Below are positions 56,018-64,000 of a stretch of DNA of 64,000 nt, piece by piece. The stretch lies in assembly GCF_014855515.1 (NCBI RefSeq), contig NZ_JACYFK010000001.1:186001-250000 (forward strand). The letters run 5' to 3'. This DNA is from Euzebyella marina. Lineage in GTDB: Bacteria > Bacteroidota > Bacteroidia > Flavobacteriales > Flavobacteriaceae. Position 1 is the first letter of the stretch. Each line of letters opens with the position of its first letter. The position numbers and the translations under genes are program-made. Below the pieces are notes generated by a model that saw only the letters and a list, made by a program, of their open reading frames with translations, searched no databases and had not been told where the DNA came from.

Positions 56018-56218
56018 ATGGCAGTTTTAAAAGTGATAGAAATATTGGCAAACTCAGACAAGAGTTGGGAAGATGCCGCTAACAATGCGGTTTCTGAAGC
56101 CTCAAAATCCGTTAAAAACATACGTTCAGTTTACATTAACGAACAAAGTGCTACCGTGAAAGATGGAAAAATGGATAATTTTAGAGTCAACGCTAAAATT
56201 ACCTTTGAGGTTAAATAG
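56018..56218 (+). CDS. Dodecin family flavin-binding protein
   Basis: The 66-residue protein matches dodecin: MAVLKVIEILANSDKSWEDA, AVSEASKSVKNIRSVYI and the last strand FRVNAKITFEVK. Dodecins assemble as dodecamers storing flavin or related cofactors. It is a single gene ended by a strong terminator. Confidence 0.93.
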   Translation: MAVLKVIEILANSDKSWEDAANNAVSEASKSVKNIRSVYINEQSATVKDGKMDNFRVNAKITFEVK

Positions 56219-56241
56219 ACACAAAAATCTTAAAATAATGA

Positions 56242-56270
56242 AACGCCCCTATTTCGGGGCGTTCTTATTA
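56242..56270 (+). terminator. Rho-independent terminator after dodecin
   Basis: AACGCCCC (56242-56249) pairs perfectly with GGGGCGTT (56256-56263) around a six-base loop, followed by a T-rich tail. Confidence 0.9.
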
Positions 56271-56280
56271 TACCCTTGTT

Positions 56281-58329
56281 ATGAGCAACACCTACACCAA
56301 TGCACTCGTTCATGAAAGCAGCCCCTATCTGCAACAGCATGCCCACAACCCCGTAAATTGGGTGGGATGGAGCGAAGACATCTTAAAATTGGCCCGAGAG
56401 TCGAACAAGCCCCTTTTGATCAGTATAGGATATGCCGCTTGTCATTGGTGCCACGTTATGGAGCATGAATGTTTTGAAGACCCGAGCGTTGCCGAAATCA
56501 TGAATTCCCATTTTATTAATATTAAGGTTGACCGTGAAGAAAGACCCGATATTGATCATATTTATATGGATGCGCTACAAATGATGACGGGTAGCGGCGG
56601 GTGGCCCTTAAACATAGTGGCATTACCCGATGGCCGTCCTTTTTGGGGAGCAACCTATGTCAAGAAAAATGATTGGATGGAGGTATTGACCCAATTGGCA
56701 AGCTTGTACAATAGCGATAAGAAAAGGGTAGTCGAGTACGCTCAAAACATGGAAGATGGCATCAAGGCCATTAACTTGGTTGAACTTAATAATCAAAAAG
56801 ACCTGATCGATATCGATGAGCTTTCTACTTCTGTTAAAAACTGGTCAAAGTATTTTGACCTCGAAATGGGAGGCTATAATCGTGCACCTAAGTTCATGAT
56901 GCCGGTCAACCTGAATTTTCTGCTGCATTATGCTACTTTACAACATGACGAAGCCATATTGGATTATGTTGATGTTTCATTGACCAAGATGGCTTGGGGC
57001 GGTGTTTACGACCAAGTCGGTGGCGGTTTTTCAAGATATTCTGTCGATGCAAAATGGCATGTTCCGCACTTTGAAAAAATGCTTTATGACAACGGGCAGC
57101 TGGCGAGTCTTTACGCCCAAGCTTATGCTGCTACCGGAAAAGAGCTTTTTAAAGAAGTGGTCGAGGGAATTATAGAATTTGTATCTAAAGAACTTACAAA
57201 CCAAGACTTTGGCTTTTATTCTTCGTTGGATGCCGATAGCCTTGATAAGTCAGGAAAATTGCAAGAAGGAGCTTTTTATGTTTGGGAAAAAGAGGAACTC
57301 GTACAACTTTTAGAAGATAAGTTCGAGATTTTTGCCTCATACTTCAATATCAACGAGTATGGTTATTGGGAAGATAAAAACTATGTTCTTATACGAAACC
57401 GATCCTTTAAGCAGGTAGCCCTCGACCACGAACTTTCCGAATCTCAACTTCAAGAAATCATCACAGAGTCTTTATCGATATTGAAAATAACTCGTCAAAA
57501 ACGTCCTGCGCCAAGATTAGATGATAAGGTTCTGACTTCGTGGAACGGCCTTATGCTCAAAGGTATTATCGACGCCTATAAATATTTGGGTAAAGGGGAG
57601 TATTTGAGTTTAGCCCTTAAGAATGCCCAGTTTATTCTTCAACATCTCACCACAACCGATGGCGGACTTTATCATAACCACAAAGACGGTAAAAGCTCGA
57701 TTAATGGCTACCTAGAAGATTACGCTTCGGTAATAGATGCGTTTACGGCGCTCTATGAAGTCACCCTTGAGGAAACATGGATCGAAACCGCAATGAAACT
57801 GACCAACCATGTCATTTCAAATTTTTACGATGCCGATAACGGTATGTTCTATTTCACCTCAAAAAAAGATACCTATGTCATTCGCAGAACTGTTGAAACC
57901 TATGATAATGTGATTCCATCATCAAATTCGATAATGGCAAAGAATCTTTTTAGGCTTTCGCGATTCTTTAATGAAGAAAATTTCGAAAAAATAACACATC
58001 AACAGTTGAAAAATGTTCAGAATGAAATTAGAAGAAATGCGCAAAGCTATGCCAATTGGATGCAGCTTGCCTTATACTTCAACCAACCTTTTTATGAAAT
58101 TGCCATTACGGGATCTGAAGTTCATGAGAAATTAAACGAATTACAAAGATCTTATATACCAAACGCCCTTATCTCAGGAGCCGAAAAGAAATCGAATCTC
58201 CCAATTTTAAAGCATCGTTTTGAAAGCCCCGACACCCTAATTTACTTGTGTGAAAAAGGCCAGTGCCAGTTGCCCCGTTCCCGTTCAAAAGAAGTTTTAA
58301 CTCAATTGCGCCAAAGCGCCCTGCATTAA
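56281..58329 (+). CDS. Thioredoxin-like DUF255 protein (YyaL/SPATA20 family)
   Basis: The 682-residue cytoplasmic protein opens with a DUF255 thioredoxin-like domain (about 1-165): NALVHESSPYLQQHAHNPVNW, then a CxxC site in YAACHWCHVMEHE and VDREERPDID. The rest is an (alpha/alpha)6 barrel related to N-acylglucosamine 2-epimerases and six-hairpin glycosidases (GGVYDQVGGGFSRYSVD, WHVPHFEKMLYDN, LTSWNGLMLKG). Length is normal for the family. The substrate is not established. Confidence 0.95.
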   Translation: MSNTYTNALVHESSPYLQQHAHNPVNWVGWSEDILKLARESNKPLLISIGYAACHWCHVMEHECFEDPSVAEIMNSHFINIKVDREERPDIDHIYMDALQMMTGSGGWPLNIVALPDGRPFWGATYVKKNDWMEVLTQLASLYNSDKKRVVEYAQNMEDGIKAINLVELNNQKDLIDIDELSTSVKNWSKYFDLEMGGYNRAPKFMMPVNLNFLLHYATLQHDEAILDYVDVSLTKMAWGGVYDQVGGGFSRYSVDAKWHVPHFEKMLYDNGQLASLYAQAYAATGKELFKEVVEGIIEFVSKELTNQDFGFYSSLDADSLDKSGKLQEGAFYVWEKEELVQLLEDKFEIFASYFNINEYGYWEDKNYVLIRNRSFKQVALDHELSESQLQEIITESLSILKITRQKRPAPRLDDKVLTSWNGLMLKGIIDAYKYLGKGEYLSLALKNAQFILQHLTTTDGGLYHNHKDGKSSINGYLEDYASVIDAFTALYEVTLEETWIETAMKLTNHVISNFYDADNGMFYFTSKKDTYVIRRTVETYDNVIPSSNSIMAKNLFRLSRFFNEENFEKITHQQLKNVQNEIRRNAQSYANWMQLALYFNQPFYEIAITGSEVHEKLNELQRSYIPNALISGAEKKSNLPILKHRFESPDTLIYLCEKGQCQLPRSRSKEVLTQLRQSALH

Positions 58330-58405
58330 CAATAGTTTAATGGCATAAGTTTGAAAAAGGCCACTATTTTTTATAGGTTGGCGCTCCTAAAAAACTAATC
58401 TATAT

Positions 58406-59257
58406 ATGAAAGAATTCACAAACATCGAAGAGCACATACAAAAAGCCATCGATTTTGCTTGGGAGATTTTGCCCAATATTATTTTGGCACTTATCATATT
58501 GGTCGTTGGCCTGTACATTATCAGGTTCTTGAACAAAATGGTCAAGAAGTTTTTTGAACGCAAGGAATATGATTTGGCTTTAGAAAGCTTTTTGCAGAGT
58601 TTCATAAGCATAGCCCTCAAAGTTATTCTTTTTGTTCTGGTAGTGACCCAATTGGGCGTGCAATCGTCTTCTCTCGTCGCCATGATCGGTGCCGCTGGTC
58701 TGGCTATTGGTCTAGCCTTACAGGGTTCATTGTCAAACTTTGCCGGAGGCGTGTTGATTTTGCTTTTTAAACCTTTTCGTGTAGGTGATTGGATATCGGC
58801 CCAAGGCGTAGATGGTTCGGTAAAAGAGATTACTATTTTCTACACGAAGCTAAATACATTTGGTAACCAAGTGGCCATAATACCTAATGGCCAACTTTCC
58901 AATAACAATGTTATTAATTACAATGCCATGCCCACCCGTAGAGATAACATCAAAATCGGTATTGGTTACGGCAGTAATATCAAACAGGCAAAAGACATTA
59001 TGCTTCAAATATGTGCCGAAGACGAGAACATTTTAAAAGAGCCAGCACCTGAGGTCTATGTAGATGCCCTGGCTGATAGTTCGGTCAACCTAAGTTTACG
59101 TTTTTGGGCAGAGAACGGCGTTTTCTGGAAAGCCCACTTTCACGTAATGGAAGAAACTAAAAGACGTTTTGATGAATCTGGCATTGAGATACCTTTCCCA
59201 CAAAGAGTGGTGCACAGCTTGGCTCAAAAGACTACCGAAAAAGAGCCAACAAGCTAA
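58406..59257 (+). CDS. MscS-type small-conductance mechanosensitive channel
   Basis: The 283-residue inner-membrane protein has three N-terminal helices (about 18-40, 60-85, 88-115). The pore helix has the typical Gly/Ala pattern (IGAAGLAIGLALQGSLSNFAGG), and the beta domain begins FKPFRVGDWI with IIPNGQLSNNNVINY. It opens under membrane tension to release osmolytes. TAAGTTTG at 58346 could be its -7 element. A perfect terminator follows. Confidence 0.96.
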   Translation: MKEFTNIEEHIQKAIDFAWEILPNIILALIILVVGLYIIRFLNKMVKKFFERKEYDLALESFLQSFISIALKVILFVLVVTQLGVQSSSLVAMIGAAGLAIGLALQGSLSNFAGGVLILLFKPFRVGDWISAQGVDGSVKEITIFYTKLNTFGNQVAIIPNGQLSNNNVINYNAMPTRRDNIKIGIGYGSNIKQAKDIMLQICAEDENILKEPAPEVYVDALADSSVNLSLRFWAENGVFWKAHFHVMEETKRRFDESGIEIPFPQRVVHSLAQKTTEKEPTS

Positions 59258-59282
59258 TACATTAGCCCTATAAAAATTGTTT

Positions 59283-59320
59283 AGAGGTTAGCTATAATTG
59301 ATAGCTAACCTCTTGTTTTT
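59283..59320 (+). terminator. Rho-independent terminator after the MscS gene
   Basis: A perfect 13-pair stem (59283-59295 with 59301-59313, AGAGGTTAGCTAT arms) and a five-base loop are followed by TGTTTTT. Confidence 0.92.
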
Positions 59321-59368
59321 CATAGTATTATTTTTTAAATTAAGTATCTCATCTTAATTTTTTCGACT

Positions 59369-60079
59369 ATGAAAAATCTTATTTACTTGCTAGTATTCCA
59401 TATAATAGGAACGGCCTGGGCACAAACCATCGGCAATGGTGATGGAATATCTACCGATATACAAGCCGGAATTGTTATGCGAGAAGTGGATATTCAAGGA
59501 TCGCCCTACCTAAATGAGGTATACAAGAAAGGGGAAACAATTATTAACGGTAAGTCAAGAACATCAGCGCTGATGAGATACGACGCCTACCACGATGCAG
59601 TGGAAATTCTTGATGAAAACCGTAAAGCACGAAAGTTGCTACGACGTCCTAGTATTAAAGCTGTTTTTGATGGAAAAACATACGAGGTACTCGAATATAA
59701 AGAGGGCAAGCAGGTTAAAATGGGTTATTTCAATTCGTTGAACCAAGGCCACACCCAGCTCTTATTCAAGCCTAAGAAAAAATTTGTTCAGGCCGAAAAG
59801 CCTGAAAATGGTTATGACGATTACGACCCTCCCGTCTACAAAGATATCTCGGCTTATTTTATAAGGAAAGGGGATCAATCTGCAACAATGATCAAACTAA
59901 ATAAGAAAGGCCTGTTGAAGGCTCTCAATGACCAAGAGGCCTTACTTAAAAAGTTTATCAAAAAACATTCGCTAGACCTCAAAAAAGAAACCCATGCCAT
60001 CAGGCTAATTCAATACTATAATTCAATTAATAAGACTACAGAAAGATTGATTGATTTTAATTCTACTGCTGTAGGATAA
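59369..60079 (+). CDS. Secreted protein of unknown function, paralogue of the next gene
   Basis: The 236-residue protein has a signal peptide (to GTAWAQ). It is beta-rich in the middle and basic and helical at the C-terminus. It shares with the next gene the landmarks EGSPY/QGSPYLNE, VxEILDENRKARKLLRRP, FDGKTYEVLEY, MGYFNSL, LLFKPKKK and LLKALNDQEALLKKFIKK, ending RLIQYYNS. No catalytic motif is evident. The pattern recalls small flavobacterial exported proteins, but I cannot name a family. Confidence 0.82.
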   Translation: MKNLIYLLVFHIIGTAWAQTIGNGDGISTDIQAGIVMREVDIQGSPYLNEVYKKGETIINGKSRTSALMRYDAYHDAVEILDENRKARKLLRRPSIKAVFDGKTYEVLEYKEGKQVKMGYFNSLNQGHTQLLFKPKKKFVQAEKPENGYDDYDPPVYKDISAYFIRKGDQSATMIKLNKKGLLKALNDQEALLKKFIKKHSLDLKKETHAIRLIQYYNSINKTTERLIDFNSTAVG

Positions 60080-60169
60080 AAAATGTAGTAAAATTCTTAT
60101 TATGGAATGATTTTTGGTCATTATTTTCAGAATCCCCCGCAACATAATACAAACTTAAAATTTACTTTT

Positions 60170-60901
60170 ATGAAAAATGCTTTGTTGCTTTTGATTCTTC
60201 CTTTTGTGGGATTCTCCCAAAGTGGCTCCCTAATGTCATCTTCTATGCAAAAGTCAGGATTTAATTATCCTTTCTTTATGAACGAAACAAAAGAAATAAC
60301 CTACGTGAATGAAGGCTCTCCCTATGAATCGGAAGAATTTAATAATGGAAATCTAAACTTTAACGGTAAAGAAATTCTAGTTGCACCAATGAGGTTTAAT
60401 TCTATAAAACAAGTTATAGAGTTCAAGGATGAAAATAGCACCGTTCGAGAAGTTCTTAGAAGACCTGAGTTTAGTGCCACCTTTAATGGTAAAACCTATA
60501 AAATTTTCGAATTTGAATTACCCAATAACCAAACCCAATTAGGGTATTTCAACCCTCTATTCATAGGAAACCATATTTCTTTTTTACTCAAACCTGGAAA
60601 ATATCAGACCATTAGTGCTCCTTCGAGCCATACCGCATACGGAAGTTCTACAAAAGTAGCAATCGCAAATTATATTGAGAATTCTTCCTATTATATTAAG
60701 CATGACAAAGCCCTTGCACAGCTAATAGAATTAAATAAAAGCAACATATTAAGGGCACTAAGCGACAAATTCATCGAGGTTTCAAACTTTATGAACACCA
60801 ACAACCTCAACTTAAAAAAAGAGGCTGATGTTATTCGCTTGTTAAGCTATTATGATTCTTTAAAATCGATAAAACCGGTTGCGAAACAGGGCAAAGGTTA
60901 A
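60170..60901 (+). CDS. Secreted protein of unknown function, paralogue of the preceding gene
   Basis: The protein has 243 residues from ATG 60170, which starts a signal peptide (MKNALLLLILPFVGFSQ); a start at 60107 would add 21 untypical residues. Shared blocks with the preceding gene are EGSPYESE, EFKDENSTVREVLRRP, FNGKTYKIFEF, LGYFNPL, FLLKPGKY, LNKSNILRALSDKF, NLKKEADVIRLLSYYDSL. The two are tandem duplicates, well diverged. Function unknown. Confidence 0.82.
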   Translation: MKNALLLLILPFVGFSQSGSLMSSSMQKSGFNYPFFMNETKEITYVNEGSPYESEEFNNGNLNFNGKEILVAPMRFNSIKQVIEFKDENSTVREVLRRPEFSATFNGKTYKIFEFELPNNQTQLGYFNPLFIGNHISFLLKPGKYQTISAPSSHTAYGSSTKVAIANYIENSSYYIKHDKALAQLIELNKSNILRALSDKFIEVSNFMNTNNLNLKKEADVIRLLSYYDSLKSIKPVAKQGKG

Positions 60902-60939
60902 AACTAAAAGCCTCTCATTTTCCAAAAAATTGACAAAGG

Positions 60940-61614
60940 CTATTTTTTCTTTTGCTGAAGTATAAAGTCCTTTAGATAGTAAGGTTCAAAATAAGCTACA
61001 TCTTCGAACTCAGAAGATTTATATTTTTCGTACGCCAAGTGGGCCATTTGGCTAGAAGAAGGAACCACCCCTTCATCAAAAGAGATATGGTCGTGACATA
61101 ATACTTCCTTACATTTTTCAGCTCCTGAGCCCAATAAGAGCACCTTCCCTTTTTGCCAAAACACTTCGAAAGAGGATTCAGAGACAATCTCAGCACGAGT
61201 ATCCCTAACCTGTTTCAAGTCTTTATCAAAAACTGCAGAATACACCTCCATTCTACGGGCATCTAAAAGGGGAACTATAAAATCAACCGCCTGTGGGTCA
61301 GCTTGACTCGCCATACTTTCAAGTGTGGCTATCGATATCAACGGAATTTCCAAAGCATAACATAGGCCTTTGGCTGCCGAAACCCCTATTCGCAAGCCGG
61401 TGTATGACCCGGGGCCTTTACTTATAGCGATAGCATCCAGATCGGACAATCGCAAACTGGCTTGCTTGACGACCTCGTCGATAAATACATGTAGCTGTTC
61501 TGAATGGGAATAATTAGGGGAATTATGTTCTTTTAATGCTATTAACTGCCCATCTCTGGCCAAACTCACCGAACAATTAGTGGTAGCCGTCTCTAAATTA
61601 AGTATCAACGCCAT
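60940..61614 (-). CDS. tsaB: tRNA threonylcarbamoyladenosine biosynthesis protein TsaB
   Basis: The 224-residue cytoplasmic protein has the ASKHA-fold opening LILNLETATTNCSVSLARDG, the family block AIAISKGPGSYTGLRIGVSAAKGLCYAL and the PLLDARRMEVYSAVF strand. TsaB pairs with TsaD to make t6A37 on ANN-decoding tRNAs. The C-terminus is somewhat short but within the family range. Confidence 0.96.
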   Translation of the reverse strand: MALILNLETATTNCSVSLARDGQLIALKEHNSPNYSHSEQLHVFIDEVVKQASLRLSDLDAIAISKGPGSYTGLRIGVSAAKGLCYALEIPLISIATLESMASQADPQAVDFIVPLLDARRMEVYSAVFDKDLKQVRDTRAEIVSESSFEVFWQKGKVLLLGSGAEKCKEVLCHDHISFDEGVVPSSSQMAHLAYEKYKSSEFEDVAYFEPYYLKDFILQQKKK

Positions 61615-61641
61615 AAGGCTGCAAATATAATCTTAATACAT

Positions 61642-61674
61642 AAAAAAATCCGCTAAAGCTAAAGCAATAGCGGA
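61642..61674 (-). terminator. Rho-independent terminator after the TolC-family gene
   Basis: TCCGCTA (61649-61655) pairs with TAGCGGA (61668-61674). On the minus strand seven T follow the stem. It ends the efflux operon before tsaB. Confidence 0.85.
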
Positions 61675-61698
61675 CCATTTAACTACCCCAAAATAGGG

Positions 61699-63051
61699 TT
61701 ATTCTAAATCGATTGGTAATCCGAAGTAAAACTCAAGAACTTTAATTCTAAAAATATAATCATACTTGGTTCTTACTACCTCAGCAGCGGCATTATCGAC
61801 CCTTGATTGTGCTTGACTAAAATCGAAGGCATTCATAAGTCCTACATCATACCTTTCTTTTGAGTAATTATATGCCAGTTGTCGAGCCTCTAATGTCTTT
61901 TGCGCTGCTTCATATGCTTTGGCAAAACTGGTTACGTCAACATAAGCTTGGTTGATATTGGTCTCTAAATCAAGCTTATCTTGCTCTAGTTGCAACTCGG
62001 CTTTTTTAACGGTAATTTCTGCCCTCTTAATATTATTTCTGGTACTAAAACCATTGAAAACAGGTATATTCAATTGAGCGCCATAAGATATACCATCATT
62101 GATCCATAATTGATTTCCGAAACTTTCAGCGGGCACAAAAGTACCTGTACTACTATCGAAGCCACCTTGATCGGAATATCTTGTATTATAGTTAAAAAAG
62201 GCGGATAGTGTCGGATACAACGCTCCCTTTGTAATTTTTAAATCCTCTTTTGCCAAATCAATATTTGACTCAGAGAACTTGATATCATTTCTAAAAGTAA
62301 GCGATTCAGCAAAAATTTCCTTCGGATTTTTGTTCAGGATATCAGAAGGAGGTACCTCGTAATCAACATCTACAACATCAAAATTTTCATAATCGGTAAT
62401 TTGAAGTAACTGGGCCAAATTGATTCTCGAAATCAAAACCAAGTTTTCGGTATTTACAATTTGTTGCTCCAAGCCGGCGGCTGTCGCCTCAATCTCTAAC
62501 AAATCTCCTTCAGGTAAAGCACCTGCCTGTATCAATTCTTTGGTACGCTTTAAGTCTTGTTCGGTAACTGCGTATTGCGCCCTTAAAACTTTTAAAGTCT
62601 CTTTATTTGAAAGTATTTGTAAATAGGCATTGGCGACGTTCAAACGAATATCATCCTTTAAATCATCTAAACGATATTGGTTGGCGATTGCATTCATTTT
62701 TGCCCTGTTCAGGCGATTGAAATTTCTCAACCCATCGAACAAGGTCAACGAAGAGGTCACCCCACCATTGGCCGTAAGAATAGTTGTTGTTACCGGTTGA
62801 TTGGTTGTCGGGTCAAAGGAAAGACCTGTATTACCTGAAGTCGATATCGAGCTGTTAACATTGGGCATAAGCGCTCCTAACGCATCGGACCTATCGATTT
62901 TGGCATTTTCTAAATCCAGTTCGAATTGCTCAATACTTAAGTTATGTTCTACTGCGTATGCCACACACTCTTCTAATGTCCATTTTTTGCTTTGCGCAGT
63001 ACTACTGCCAATAGCAATGAAGAACACTAAAACGATTAGTTTTAAGTTCAT
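61699..63051 (-). CDS. TolC family outer membrane efflux protein
   Basis: The 450-residue protein has a signal peptide (to SSTAQS) and two outer-membrane-efflux repeats of long helices (about 22-220 and 235-445). Landmarks are WTLEECVAYAVEHNLSIEQ, GLRNFNRLNRAKMNAIANQ and the second-repeat YDVGLMNAFDFSQAQSRV. It forms the trimeric exit duct of a tripartite pump. It starts 31 bases after the adaptor gene in the same operon. Confidence 0.96.
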   Translation of the reverse strand: MNLKLIVLVFFIAIGSSTAQSKKWTLEECVAYAVEHNLSIEQFELDLENAKIDRSDALGALMPNVNSSISTSGNTGLSFDPTTNQPVTTTILTANGGVTSSLTLFDGLRNFNRLNRAKMNAIANQYRLDDLKDDIRLNVANAYLQILSNKETLKVLRAQYAVTEQDLKRTKELIQAGALPEGDLLEIEATAAGLEQQIVNTENLVLISRINLAQLLQITDYENFDVVDVDYEVPPSDILNKNPKEIFAESLTFRNDIKFSESNIDLAKEDLKITKGALYPTLSAFFNYNTRYSDQGGFDSSTGTFVPAESFGNQLWINDGISYGAQLNIPVFNGFSTRNNIKRAEITVKKAELQLEQDKLDLETNINQAYVDVTSFAKAYEAAQKTLEARQLAYNYSKERYDVGLMNAFDFSQAQSRVDNAAAEVVRTKYDYIFRIKVLEFYFGLPIDLE

Positions 63052-63082
63052 TTTTTGATTTTTTGATTATGATTGATGAATG

Positions 63083-64000
63083 TTACTCTTCTGCTTCCTC
63101 AGTGCCTTCTTCCTCTCCTCTCTTAATAGGTTCGGTCTTGTTCCAAATTTTGACATTGTCCGATTCTGAAAGGCCAGAAACTATTTCGACGTTGACCCCA
63201 TCTGAAATTCCGATTTCAATATCGCGACGCTCAAATTGTTGTTCACCGGTCGAAACCTCCACATAGGGCTTGTCAGTTTTACTATCGAACTGTAATAATG
63301 CTTCCGGTATCACTAGAATATCATCTTTTTTCTCAAGCACCAAAGATGCATTGGCACTATAACCAGCTCGAATGAATATATCATCTTGAACATCTACATC
63401 ACCCTCAATCTTGAACTGCACGGCGCCAGTTTCCTCGATACCTTTAGGTGCTATAAATCGAAGCTTGGCATCAAGCTCTTTACCTTCAACAGCACCCAAG
63501 CTTATTTTTAGGGGAGTACCGACTTCTAACTTCGCTACCTCGCCCTCATCAACTTTTCCCTCAAAAACCATTTTACCCAGATCGGCAATGGTAGCTATCG
63601 TTGTACCGTCGTTGAAGTTATTACTCTGTATCACTTGGTCCCCTTCCTCTACCGGTATTTCAAGAATGGTACCGTCAACCGTTGCCCTGATATTTGTATT
63701 GGCACTGGTAGAACCTCCTGCTGAACCTACTCTAATAATTTGATAGTCTGCTTTGGAGTTCTCAAGTTCTTGAACCGCCTGATCGTATTGAAGTTGAAGG
63801 TTATTGAAATCTTGACTTGATATCACCCCTTTATCAAAGAGTGATTTATTACGGTCATATTCGATTTTTGTATTATTGAGCGCCAACTCTGCATTTCTGA
63901 CCCTACCCCTGGCCTGGTTCAAAGACTGTTCGTTGGGTACTACCTTAATGGTTGCAATCAAATCTCCTGATTTGACCTTTTGGCCTTCTTCCAAGAATAT
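63083..64000 (-). CDS. HlyD/RND-type periplasmic adaptor subunit, 5' end beyond the window
   Basis: The reading frame is open to the right edge, so the N-terminus (signal and first lipoyl half) is missing. Visible parts are the lipoyl end EEGQKVKSGDLIATIKV, a helical hairpin (about 25-85, QLQYDQAVQELENSK), the second lipoyl half (IRATVDGTILEIPVEEGDQV) and the beta-barrel (VFEGKVDEGEVAKLEVG). It bridges an inner-membrane transporter to TolC. The transporter gene is expected outside the window. The C-terminus is unusually Glu-rich (EEGTEEAEE). Confidence 0.94.
   Translation of the reverse strand: MFLEEGQKVKSGDLIATIKVVPNEQSLNQARGRVRNAELALNNTKIEYDRNKSLFDKGVISSQDFNNLQLQYDQAVQELENSKADYQIIRVGSAGGSTSANTNIRATVDGTILEIPVEEGDQVIQSNNFNDGTTIATIADLGKMVFEGKVDEGEVAKLEVGTPLKISLGAVEGKELDAKLRFIAPKGIEETGAVQFKIEGDVDVQDDIFIRAGYSANASLVLEKKDDILVIPEALLQFDSKTDKPYVEVSTGEQQFERRDIEIGISDGVNVEIVSGLSESDNVKIWNKTEPIKRGEEEGTEEAEE

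Overview
The window reads as chromosomal DNA of a marine flavobacterium (Bacteroidota, Flavobacteriaceae; Zobellia/Maribacter-like in flavour). The evidence is a SusC/SusD pair, a hybrid two-component regulator, several sulfatases and GH43 enzymes, type IX secretion signatures (PorP/SprF proteins and a 'FSPNNDGVND' C-terminal sorting domain), LytTR regulators, many lipoproteins with short lipoboxes, and the scarcity of Shine-Dalgarno sequences. No rRNA, tRNA, CRISPR array, integrase or transposase was recognised.

1-6750 (+): a secreted VCBS/ASPIC beta-propeller protein, a vanadium-dependent haloperoxidase with an intact vanadate pocket, and a formylglycine sulfatase, probably one transcription unit. 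6841-11294: a TonB-type outer-membrane beta-barrel protein (-) divergent from a LytS-type kinase and LytTR regulator (+). This block lies between the 3' end of the sulfatase and a second, decayed copy of that same 3' end at 11358-11488, so it looks like an insertion or rearrangement inside a former tandem of sulfatase genes.

11514-38564: a large polysaccharide utilization locus. A hybrid two-component system (34608-38564, +) is divergent from GH2 and GH43 (-), which end at a clear terminator. SusC, SusD and a DUF3823 lipoprotein follow, then a strong stem-loop. After it, without a recognised terminator, come GH43, sulfatase, mutarotase, GH43, a Tm-1-like protein, a PEP-hydrolase-like TIM barrel, a cupin, a membrane-bound-dehydrogenase-type propeller fused to HEAT repeats and an azurin domain, a ThuA-like lipoprotein and a PHP-like metallohydrolase. 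A 17-base motif recurs upstream of SusC and in the GH2/HTCS divergent region and is a candidate operator. The locus seems to join capture and desulfation/hydrolysis of a sulfated glycan to an unusual redox and metabolic tail; the substrate cannot be named from sequence.

38591-64000: mostly household and envelope genes. These are a SanA-like protein, a divergent Nramp-fold transporter without the usual metal ligands, a type IX secretion adhesin operon (1228-aa type B protein, PorP/SprF, PorE-like OmpA protein), fabD, a gamma-carbonic-anhydrase-like protein, a TPR kinase/LytTR pair, a VWA lipoprotein, an orphan PorP/SprF protein, a NifU-like scaffold, dodecin, a DUF255 thioredoxin-like protein, an MscS channel, two tandem paralogous secreted proteins of unknown function, tsaB, and a TolC/HlyD efflux pair whose adaptor runs off the right edge.
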